Source: Planctomycetota bacterium
GTDB taxonomy: Bacteria; Planctomycetota; JAJSAM01; JAJVHW01
NCBI GenBank assembly: GCA_021776825.1
Contig: JAJFFG010000133.1
Location: forward strand, 1 to 64,000
DNA length: 64,000 bases
Direction: 5' to 3'
The notes beneath the pieces were generated by a model that saw only the letters and a list, made by a program, of their open reading frames with translations, ran no database searches and was not told where the DNA came from. This document shows positions 57,303 through 64,000 of the stretch, piece by piece. Position numbers and translations under genes: made by a program. Numbering within the stretch: position 1 is the stretch's first letter; every line of letters begins with the position of its first letter.

Positions 57303-58070
57303 TCACTGGGGCCGCCCCTCCCGCGGGGGCCGCAGCAACGCCTCGACACCCTCCGGCGAACGACAGGGGATGACGTGCGTCCAGCGGCCCGGGCGGCGGC
57401 GGTCCCGGATCACCTCGGCCTCGATCACATAGTGAGCCGAGGGCTGATCCACACGCCGCCGCCGGGCCACCGCGCGGAGTGAAACGAGGGCACCGAGCGA
57501 GGGGGCCTCGTCGGGTTTGGCGGTGAGACAGACGGCCGCGGCCTCGTGCTCGCGACAGAGCGCCGCCAGCCGATTGAGCAGCGCTGGCGCCATGCGTGCC
57601 CGTGCTCCGTCGTCGACGAGATCGAGTACCACGAGTCCGAAGGCCCCCGACCGAACGAGCCGCTCGGCGAGCCGCGGCACGTCGCGCGGACCTCCTGCCC
57701 GCACGACCGCCAACGCCCCGAGATCCACTCCGGCGCGCTCAGCATCGGGTGGGAAGAGCGTCGCGCCGCCCGGCGTGACCCACGCGGTGGTCTCGCCCAT
57801 CTGCTGCGCATCCCGCACGAGCGCCACGGCGAGCGAGAGCCCCGCTGACGCCCCCGCGGCCGACGAGATCTCGGCCAACCGTCCCGCGAGTTCGGCCTGC
57901 CCTAACCGAACAGAGCCGCCGCTCGGCCCACGCCCGATGCCATCCCGCCCGATGCCATCCCGCCCGATGCCATGCGCCCCCCGGACGACGCCCGGGATAC
58001 CCCCCGGCTTCCCACCTGGCTTCCCACCTGGAATCCCACCTGGGCGGCGGGGCTCCCTCTCGTGGGGCAT
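57303..58070 (-). CDS. imuA: ImuA-like RecA-fold protein with repeat-rich N-terminus
   Basis: QAELAGRLAEISSAAGASAGLSLAVALVRDAQQMGETTAWVTPGGATLFPPDAERAGVDLGALAVVRA; immediately downstream of lexA and opposite imuB. Confidence 0.75.
   Translation of the reverse strand: MPHEREPRRPGGIPGGKPGGKPGGIPGVVRGAHGIGRDGIGRDGIGRGPSGGSVRLGQAELAGRLAEISSAAGASAGLSLAVALVRDAQQMGETTAWVTPGGATLFPPDAERAGVDLGALAVVRAGGPRDVPRLAERLVRSGAFGLVVLDLVDDGARARMAPALLNRLAALCREHEAAAVCLTAKPDEAPSLGALVSLRAVARRRRVDQPSAHYVIEAEVIRDRRRPGRWTHVIPCRSPEGVEALLRPPREGRPQ
57931..58043. repeat. Intragenic minisatellites in imuA 5' end: 15-bp cgcccgatgccatcc x3 and 12-bp cttcccacctgg x3
   Basis: Units at 57931, 57946, 57961 and 58008, 58020, 58032. 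Confidence 0.92.
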
Positions 58071-58071
58071 C

Positions 58072-58833
58072 TCAGTTCCCGGGCGATGCGTCGAGGGTGC
58101 GCCGCACCTCGACGACGCGACCGAGCAGCCGCAGATCGGCGGGATCGGGGGTGATCGTCGCGAAGTCGGGGTTCGCCGGAACGAGGGCCACTCCGCGCTG
58201 ACCGGATCCATACTGCCCCGATCCGGGCTGTCCTGATCCGGGCTGTCCTGATCCGTGCGGCCCCGATCCGTCTTGATCCGATCCGTCTTGATCCGGGCTG
58301 TCTTGCCCTGAGCCGCGTCGCTCCGGGCCGGTGAAGCGCAGGGTCTTGACCGTGGCCTCGTCGCCCACGAACGCCACGACCACATCGCCCGAGCGGGGGG
58401 TGACGTCGCGGCGCACGATCACGACATCGCCCTCGAGGATGCCCGCATCGCGCATGCTGTCGCCCGAGACACGCAGCGCGAGGAGTTCGCCCGGCGCGCC
58501 CGCCGACGCCCCCGCGACGGCCACATAGCCGTCCGGCTCCTCGATGGCGGCCGTCAGACCACCCGCCTGGACCCGGCCGAGCAGCGGCACGAGCGCAGGC
58601 GCCCCCCCGCCCGGCGCATCGAACGGGAGTCGATAGCCCCGCGCCTTGCCGGAGTCCTTCTCGAGCCTCCCGTCCGCGACGAGTCGCTCGAGATGCACCC
58701 GCGCCGACTCGACGGCCTTGAGCCCCACGGCCCGCTGCACCTCCCGCACGGTCGGGGGCCGCCCCGCCAGGAGCCGCTCCCGCACGAAGAGGTAGATCCG
58801 CTCGCGTGTCGCACCGCGCGCACCAGGACTCAT
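58072..58833 (-). CDS. lexA: LexA-type SOS repressor with Gly/Ser/Gln/Asp-rich insertion in the S24 peptidase domain
   Basis: wHTH TRERIYLFVRERLLAGRPPTVREVQRAVGLKAVESARVHLERLVADGRL; cleavage-like LLGRVQAGG; catalytic RVSGDSMRDAGILEGDVVIV and EATVKTLRF. Confidence 0.9.
   Translation of the reverse strand: MSPGARGATRERIYLFVRERLLAGRPPTVREVQRAVGLKAVESARVHLERLVADGRLEKDSGKARGYRLPFDAPGGGAPALVPLLGRVQAGGLTAAIEEPDGYVAVAGASAGAPGELLALRVSGDSMRDAGILEGDVVIVRRDVTPRSGDVVVAFVGDEATVKTLRFTGPERRGSGQDSPDQDGSDQDGSGPHGSGQPGSGQPGSGQYGSGQRGVALVPANPDFATITPDPADLRLLGRVVEVRRTLDASPGN
58201..58305. repeat. 15-bp tandem repeats within lexA (7 degenerate units encoding GSGQP/DQDGS-type pentapeptides)
   Basis: Unit starts 58201, 58216, 58231, 58246, 58261, 58276, 58291. 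Confidence 0.9.
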
Positions 58834-58866
58834 CGCCGCATCCTCCGAGACCGCACCAGAAAACCG

Positions 58867-58926
58867 GACATTCGTCCGTATGTCAACGAGCATCGCTGCT
58901 GGGGTCATGCTATACAGACGTATGTC
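58867..58926. promoter_or_regulatory. Candidate SOS operator region between divergent lexA and imuB
   Basis: GACAT-TCGTCCGT-ATGTC dyad at 58867-58884; CGTATGTC repeated directly at 58877-58884 and 58919-58926 (42 bp apart). Confidence 0.4.
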
Positions 58927-58955
58927 CGCAAGTTGCGGGCGGAGGCGCGCGACAG

Positions 58956-60551
58956 ATGGCCGGGACAAACAGGACGACGAGGGCAGCACGATCGGGAACG
59001 ACACCCCCCAGACCGAGACGGACAGCAGCCGACGCCGGCCGCGTGGCCTGCGTGGATCTGCCGGCGTTCCCGCTGCAGCTCCTTCATCGACGCGATCCCG
59101 ATGCCCGGACGGGACCGGCGGCGATCGTCGACCGGGACCATCCCCAGGGGAAGATCCTGTGGGCCAACCCGGCTGCGCGGGATCGGCGGGTGCTGCCGGG
59201 CCAGCGGTATTCAGCGGCGCTCTCGCTCTGCCCGGGGCTGCGGGCCGCCGAGGTGCCGATCGAGGAGATCGCGGCGGGGGTCGCCGCCATCACCGAGCTC
59301 CTGCGGCGCTTCTCTCCCGAGGTCGAGCCGGCGCGCGAGGAGCCGGGCGTGTTCTGGCTCGACGCGGGCGGACTGGTGCATCTCCACCCCTCGCTGCTCG
59401 AGTGGGGCGAGCGCCTCCAACGCGCGCTCGTGGCCGACGGCTTCACGGCATCGGTGATCGTCGGTTGCTCACGCTTCGGTGCCTACGCGCTGGCGCGGGC
59501 AGCGGGGGAAGGCGCGTGGCTGCTCGGCACTCTCGACGAGGAACGGGCCGCGACGCGGCGGGTGCCGCTCGCCCGACTCGGCATCGAGCCGCGCTTTCGG
59601 GATGCCCTGTCGCGGCTGGGCGTGCACACGATCGGCGAGTTGGCCGAGCTGCCCGAGGGCGGGCTCTCCCAGCGCTTCGGCAAGGAGGCGGAGCGTCTCC
59701 ATCGGCTGGCCACCGGATCGCTCAGCGAACCGCTTACCCCGGCCCTGCCCGTCGAGCCCCCGGTGCGGCGCGTGGCGTTCGAGATGCCGGAGACCGACCT
59801 CCGGCGTCTGCTCTACGCCCTCGAGCAGGAGGTGCCGGGACTCCTTGCCGAGATCGCCGAGCGCCGCCAGGCGCTGGCCGGACTGGCGCTGCGGATGGAG
59901 CTCGACGGCGCCTCGCCACGACGGATCGAGGTCCGGCCTGCCACGCCCACGCTCGTCGGCGGTCAGATCCTCGAGCTGCTCCGGCTGCAGCTCCAGAACG
60001 GGTCGTGGCTGCGCGCCGGGATCACGGCCGCGGTGCTCACCGCCCGGGGTGTCCCGGCCCGGGCCGAGCAGTTGCGGCTCTTTCGCGAGAACCCCCGCCG
60101 GGACCTGCGCGCCGCCGCGCGGGCACTGGCCCGGGTGCGCGCCGAGATCGGGCCGTACGGCGTCGTCGCCGCGCGGCTGACCGAGGGACACCTGCCCGAG
60201 GCCACGTTCACCTGGGAGCCGCTCGACACGATCCGCTTCCCCGAACGAAGCGTCCGCCGTGACGATCGCCCCGCCGCCCTCGTCCGCCGCGTGTTCGCGC
60301 GCCCCACGCCGTTGCCGCCCCGACCGCGCCACGAGCCCGACGGCTGGCTGCTCTCGGGCCTCGCGTGCGGACCGGTCCGGCAGTACGTCGGTCCGTACAT
60401 CGTCTCCGGCGGCTGGTGGGCGCGCCCCCCCGGCGATCGCGACGCCATTCACCGTGAGTACCACTTCGCCGAGACCGCTCGCGGCGACCTGCTGTGGGTC
60501 TTCCACGACCGTCGGCGCCGCCGCTGGTTCCTGCAGGGAGCCGTCGAGTGA
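58956..60551 (+). CDS. imuB: ImuB-like Y-family polymerase-related protein
   Basis: RVACVDLPAFPLQLLHRRDPD; RYSAALSLCPGLRAAEVP; LSRLGVHTIGELAELPEGGLSQRFGKEAERLHRLATG; C-term WARPPGDRDAIHREYHFAETARGDLLWVFHDRRRRRWFLQGAVE. Confidence 0.88.
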   Translation: MAGTNRTTRAARSGTTPPRPRRTAADAGRVACVDLPAFPLQLLHRRDPDARTGPAAIVDRDHPQGKILWANPAARDRRVLPGQRYSAALSLCPGLRAAEVPIEEIAAGVAAITELLRRFSPEVEPAREEPGVFWLDAGGLVHLHPSLLEWGERLQRALVADGFTASVIVGCSRFGAYALARAAGEGAWLLGTLDEERAATRRVPLARLGIEPRFRDALSRLGVHTIGELAELPEGGLSQRFGKEAERLHRLATGSLSEPLTPALPVEPPVRRVAFEMPETDLRRLLYALEQEVPGLLAEIAERRQALAGLALRMELDGASPRRIEVRPATPTLVGGQILELLRLQLQNGSWLRAGITAAVLTARGVPARAEQLRLFRENPRRDLRAAARALARVRAEIGPYGVVAARLTEGHLPEATFTWEPLDTIRFPERSVRRDDRPAALVRRVFARPTPLPPRPRHEPDGWLLSGLACGPVRQYVGPYIVSGGWWARPPGDRDAIHREYHFAETARGDLLWVFHDRRRRRWFLQGAVE

Positions 60552-60698
60552 CGTGTCGTAGGAACGACCCGGAGAGCGGCCCAGAAGGCGCCCCGGAAAG
60601 CGTCGCGGAAAGCGCAGCAATGCGCTCGCGGGATCTCCTCGCGCGCAGCGAGTACAGTCGCGACGGTGCCGCGCCTCGGCGGTGTCGAACGGAGGCCC

Positions 60699-61772
60699 AT
60701 GAAGCGCGCGCGCAAGCTCGGTCTCGGCCTGCTCGTGGCCGTTCTCGCACTGTCTGCCGTCGAGGGCTGCAGCAACCTCGGCGTGACGCTCTACGACGCC
60801 CTGTTCGAGAGCGACTCCCCCATCGCCGAACGACTGCACACCGAGTACGACGCGGAGCTCGGCTGGACGAACGTGCCCGGCAAGCGCGTCGAGGATCTCT
60901 ACGGATCGGGGCGCACGGTCACGATCAACGCGCAGGGCTTCCGCGGTGTCGACCCGACCCCGCAGGCACGGACGAACGACCGGCCCCGGGTCCTCTGCTC
61001 GGGCGACTCGTTCACGTTCGGATACGGCGTGGGCGATGCCGAGGCGTGGCCGGCGCAGCTCGACGCGCTGCGGCCGAAGATCGACATCGCCAACCTCGCC
61101 CTCGGTGGCTACGGCGCCGACCAGGCCTACCTCCACTACCTGCGGGCCGGGATCGATCTCGAACACGACCTGCACCTGTTCGCGATCATCGCCGACGACA
61201 TCAACCGCATGACCTACGACGCGTTCTCGGGCTACGGCAAGCCGTGGCTCGTGCGCGTCGACGGGCAGTTGCAGACGCGCAACGTCCCGGTGCCCGAGGC
61301 GGGCTTCGGCGCGCCGTGGTTCGTGCAGAACGGGCGACTCCTGCGACGGCTCGGCGTCGTCGAGCTCGGACACCGGATGGGCGGTGGCGAGGACGCCCAG
61401 GTGCTGCGTCGTGTGACGCCGGTCGAAGAGGCCGTCAACCTGACGCGCACGGCGCTCGTGGACATGACGGCGCGCACGGCCGACCGCGCGCTCCCCCAGG
61501 CGATCGTCTTCCTGCCCACGCTGGCCGACGTCAACCCGAACAGCACCGACTTCCTCCGCGAGCCGCTCCTCGCCGCGCTGCGCCGCGACGGTCTGCCGGT
61601 GATCGATCTCGTCGCGGCCTTCCGTGCCGAACCGCCGACCGACTTGACAACGTTCTTCCTGCAGCCCGGCGAGGTCAGTTTCCCCGGCGCCCAGGGCCAC
61701 TACACGGCCCTCGGCAACCGGTGGGTGGCAGAGCGCCTCGCACCCGTCGTCGATCACCTGCTCGCCGACTGA
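60699..61772 (+). CDS. SGNH/GDSL-hydrolase-like lipoprotein
   Basis: Lipobox-like LSAVEGCSN; VLCSGDSFTFGYGVGDAEAWPAQLDAL; NLALGGYGADQAYLHYLRAG. Confidence 0.82.
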   Translation: MKRARKLGLGLLVAVLALSAVEGCSNLGVTLYDALFESDSPIAERLHTEYDAELGWTNVPGKRVEDLYGSGRTVTINAQGFRGVDPTPQARTNDRPRVLCSGDSFTFGYGVGDAEAWPAQLDALRPKIDIANLALGGYGADQAYLHYLRAGIDLEHDLHLFAIIADDINRMTYDAFSGYGKPWLVRVDGQLQTRNVPVPEAGFGAPWFVQNGRLLRRLGVVELGHRMGGGEDAQVLRRVTPVEEAVNLTRTALVDMTARTADRALPQAIVFLPTLADVNPNSTDFLREPLLAALRRDGLPVIDLVAAFRAEPPTDLTTFFLQPGEVSFPGAQGHYTALGNRWVAERLAPVVDHLLAD

Positions 61773-61826
61773 CCCGACCGGTTCGTGATCGGCCATCACG
61801 ATCCACCCGAGCGCCCCACATTGAGC

Positions 61827-61847
61827 ACAAGTATGTGGTATATTTGT
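61827..61847. promoter_or_regulatory. Putative VapBC autoregulatory operator ACAAGTAT-GTGGT-ATATTTGT
   Basis: 7/8 palindromic arms immediately upstream of the antitoxin ATG at 61852; AT-rich island in a GC-rich context. Confidence 0.5.
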
Positions 61848-61851
61848 CTCG

Positions 61852-62088
61852 ATGGCGCAACTGCACCTCTACGTCCCCGACGAGATCGCCGCAACGCTCC
61901 GCGAGCGCGCGCGGACACGGGGCATCCCGCTCTCCCGTCTGCTCGCCGAGATCGTCCGCCGCGAGGTCTCCGCCGGATGGCCTGCGCACTTCTTCGAGGA
62001 CGTGGTGGGCGGCTGGGACGGCCCCACGCTCGAACGCCCCGAGCAAGGGGAACCCGAGGAGCGGGACCCTCTCGGGGGAGCGCCGTGA
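61852..62088 (+). CDS. VapB-like antitoxin
   Basis: 78-aa RHH-like MAQLHLYVPDEIAATLRERARTRGIPLSRLLAEIVRREV; overlaps PIN gene. Confidence 0.8.
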   Translation: MAQLHLYVPDEIAATLRERARTRGIPLSRLLAEIVRREVSAGWPAHFFEDVVGGWDGPTLERPEQGEPEERDPLGGAP

Positions 62089-62495
62089 AGACCCTCCTCG
62101 ACACGAACGCCTGCATCGCCCTGCTGAACGGCTCCTCGGAGTCGCTCGTGGCACGCGTGGCACGGTCCTCGCCGGTCGACCTCGCCATCAGCGCGGTCAC
62201 CGAGGCGGAACTGGTGTTCGGTGCCCATCGCAGCGCACAGCCGGCGAAGAACCTGCGACTGCTCGCCCGGTTCCTCGAGCCGCTCCCCTCCCTGCCCTTC
62301 GGCAGCCGCGCGGCCGAGCACTACGGGCGCATCCGCGCCGATCTCGCCGCGCGCGGAACCCCCATCGGCGCGAACGACTTGCTGATTGCGGCGACGGCGT
62401 TGGCGCACGATCTGACGGTCGTCACGCGCAACACACGCGAGTTCGAACGCGTCGTCGGTCTCCGCGTCGAGGACTGGGAAGCCGCCGCGGAGTAG
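62085..62495 (+). CDS. VapC-family PIN-domain toxin, GTG start
   Basis: LLDTNACIALLN...ISAVTEAELVFGA...PIGANDLLIAATALAHDLTVVTRNTREFERVVGLRVEDW. Confidence 0.95.
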   Translation: MKTLLDTNACIALLNGSSESLVARVARSSPVDLAISAVTEAELVFGAHRSAQPAKNLRLLARFLEPLPSLPFGSRAAEHYGRIRADLAARGTPIGANDLLIAATALAHDLTVVTRNTREFERVVGLRVEDWEAAAE

Positions 62496-62503
62496 AGCTG
62501 CGC

Positions 62504-63580
62504 TCAGCGCGTCGGCGCGGCGCTGGCGGTGGTCGCACCGCGCGGGCGGACCTCGACGTCCTGGTCGCCGCCGGTCACGCCCAGCCAGGTGTCTCTCCCG
62601 TTTCGGACCCGCTCCTGCGTGTGGTACCGGATCGTGTAGGGGACCTTCGCGCAGCCGCGGAAGACGAAGCGGCCCTCGTTGTTGGTCCGCGCCTCGCCGT
62701 AGGGGGAGCTGACCGTGCCCCGCCAGTGGCGCGACCGATCCGCCGACCAGTTGTAGTAGGCGACCTGGACCCCTCGGCCTCCGCGCCCCTTGCTCGTCGC
62801 CGTCTGATTCACCCACGATCGCACGTGTGCCCCGACGACCGGCCGCCCCTCGGGGTCCAGCACACGCCCGGCCACGAGAGCGCCGGGCTCAGGGTCCAGC
62901 ACGAGCTCGCGCGAACGCTCGTCGGTCGAACCGATCACGACGGACCCCACCGTGCGCGCATAGAGCCGGTCGCCGATCCGCTGCGCGGGGAACGTCACGC
63001 GGTACGACGACCGACGTGGCGGGAGACCGCGCACCGACCAGGTGCCGCCCCGCCCGGCGCTCAGGTGATGCTTCCGCGCGGTCCACATCCGGGAGCCCTG
63101 CAGGTAGATGTGCGCTCCGCGCCAGCTCTCCTGGCGAGACGCCGCGGCGAGGCGCACCAGGGGACGGGGATCGCGCTCGAGCCGCAGGTCGAGGGCACCT
63201 CGTGCGGACGACATCGGGAGCGTCACGCCGCGGAACCCGGGGCCGGACACCTGGACCTCGCGAGCGCCGCTCGGCTCCCCGTACAGGATGAACTCGCCCT
63301 GCCCGTCGGTCCGGGTGCGCTGCTCACCCAGCCGCACGTCGGCACCGGCCACGGGGCGTCCCATCGCATCACGAACGGTGCCGGACGCCCGCGCGGTCAC
63401 GCGCCAGCCGGGACGTGGGGGCTCCGATGCAACTCGTCCCCCCGGAACCGCCTCCGGACGCTCGACGACCGCCTCTTCGGGAACGTCACCGAACACCAGC
63501 ACGAATGCACCGACCGTCGCCGCGGCGACGCCCAGCATCGTCGCGACCAGCAGTCCCCGTCCGAAAGCGGAGGTCCTCAC
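62504..63580 (-). CDS. Membrane-anchored protein with carboxypeptidase-regulatory-like domains
   Basis: N-term TM GLLVATMLGVAAATVGAFVLVFG; ASGTVRDAMGRPVAGADVRLGEQRTRTDGQGEF; AGRVLDPEGRPVVGAHVRSW. Confidence 0.8.
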   Translation of the reverse strand: MRTSAFGRGLLVATMLGVAAATVGAFVLVFGDVPEEAVVERPEAVPGGRVASEPPRPGWRVTARASGTVRDAMGRPVAGADVRLGEQRTRTDGQGEFILYGEPSGAREVQVSGPGFRGVTLPMSSARGALDLRLERDPRPLVRLAAASRQESWRGAHIYLQGSRMWTARKHHLSAGRGGTWSVRGLPPRRSSYRVTFPAQRIGDRLYARTVGSVVIGSTDERSRELVLDPEPGALVAGRVLDPEGRPVVGAHVRSWVNQTATSKGRGGRGVQVAYYNWSADRSRHWRGTVSSPYGEARTNNEGRFVFRGCAKVPYTIRYHTQERVRNGRDTWLGVTGGDQDVEVRPRGATTASAAPTR

Positions 63581-63612
63581 ACCTCCAGTATCGGCCCCCC
63601 CGAGAGGACACC

Positions 63613-64000
63613 GTGAGCTACGCCGCGCTCTGGTGTAAGACGCACTTCTCGTTCCTCGAAGGCGCGGGCGCCCCCGGCGAGCTCGTCGAGGAGGCGCGGC
63701 ATCTCGGGCTGCGGTCGCTCGCGGTGACCGACCGCGACGGTGTGCACGGCATCGTCCGCGCGCATGTCGCCGCCAAGGAACACGGGCTGCACCTGATCGT
63801 CGGTTCGCAGATGATGGTCGGCACGCGCGACGACGACCTCTCCGAGATCGTGGTGCTCGCCGAGGACCGGGCGGGCTACGCCAACCTCACGCGCCTCGCT
63901 ACCGCAGGGCGGCTGCGCTCGGCGAAGGGCGACTGCCGCGTGACCTGGGACGAGGTGTGCGCGCATGCACCGGGGCTCGTCGGCCTCTGGGGCGGCGAAC
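63613..64000 (+). CDS. dnaE2: Error-prone DNA polymerase III alpha subunit, N-terminal PHP domain (truncated by window end), GTG start
   Basis: VSYAALWCKTHFSFLEGAGAPGELVEEARHLGLRSLAVTDRDGVHGIVRAHVAAKEHGLHLIVGSQM; SOS locus context. Confidence 0.85.
   Translation, partial: MSYAALWCKTHFSFLEGAGAPGELVEEARHLGLRSLAVTDRDGVHGIVRAHVAAKEHGLHLIVGSQMMVGTRDDDLSEIVVLAEDRAGYANLTRLATAGRLRSAKGDCRVTWDEVCAHAPGLVGLWGGE

Noticed and set aside
59469-61799. 776-aa minus-strand ORF
   Set aside because: Antisense to imuB and the SGNH-like gene, both strongly supported.
60494-63616. 1040-aa plus-strand ORF
   Set aside because: Out-of-frame shadow across imuB end, SGNH, vapBC and an antisense gene; Arg/Pro/Ala-rich with no domain.
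1-64000. Prophage, integrative element or plasmid backbone
   Set aside because: No integrase, phage structural, replication or conjugation genes seen; content looks chromosomal.

Overview
High-GC bacterial chromosomal window, probably Planctomycetota. That placement is an inference from the adjacent DUF1592-type/DUF1552-type pair, a PEP-CTERM protein, kinase-ECF sigma pairs and sigma factors with large C-terminal extensions. I saw no rRNA, tRNA or CRISPR array, but I could not run covariance-model searches. Main content: two tandem secreted heavy-metal-associated (HMA) proteins; a PhnD/PhnC/PhnE/PhnE-like ABC transporter operon coupled to a multiheme cytochrome; an aminotransferase; a sirtuin; two ECF sigma factors fused to TM plus carboxypeptidase-regulatory-like domains; HEAT/zinc-ribbon paralogs (one frameshifted); a VIT/VWA protein; SbcD/SbcC-like proteins; gluzincin-like proteins; a BlaI/BlaR1-like pair; two Ser/Thr kinase-sigma cassettes; a DNA glycosylase; a GT2; a lexA-imuA / imuB / dnaE2 SOS mutagenesis locus with an intervening VapBC pair. 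The strongest candidate for something new is at 717-1169 (minus): the HMA ORF stops at TGA exactly where its neighbour has the first metal-binding Cys (GMT-TGA-GVGC versus GMT-C-PVKC). The frame then continues as a complete HMA domain, and a perfect 6-bp hairpin with a GUU loop lies 21 nt after the TGA, as expected of a bacterial SECIS. This is therefore a probable selenocysteine-containing HMA protein. Other notable points are an 184-bp element with 35-bp inverted repeats carrying three-frame stop codons, pentapeptide minisatellites inside the LexA and ImuA-like coding regions, an 18-bp tandem array in a divergent promoter region, and a convergent REP-like hairpin pair.
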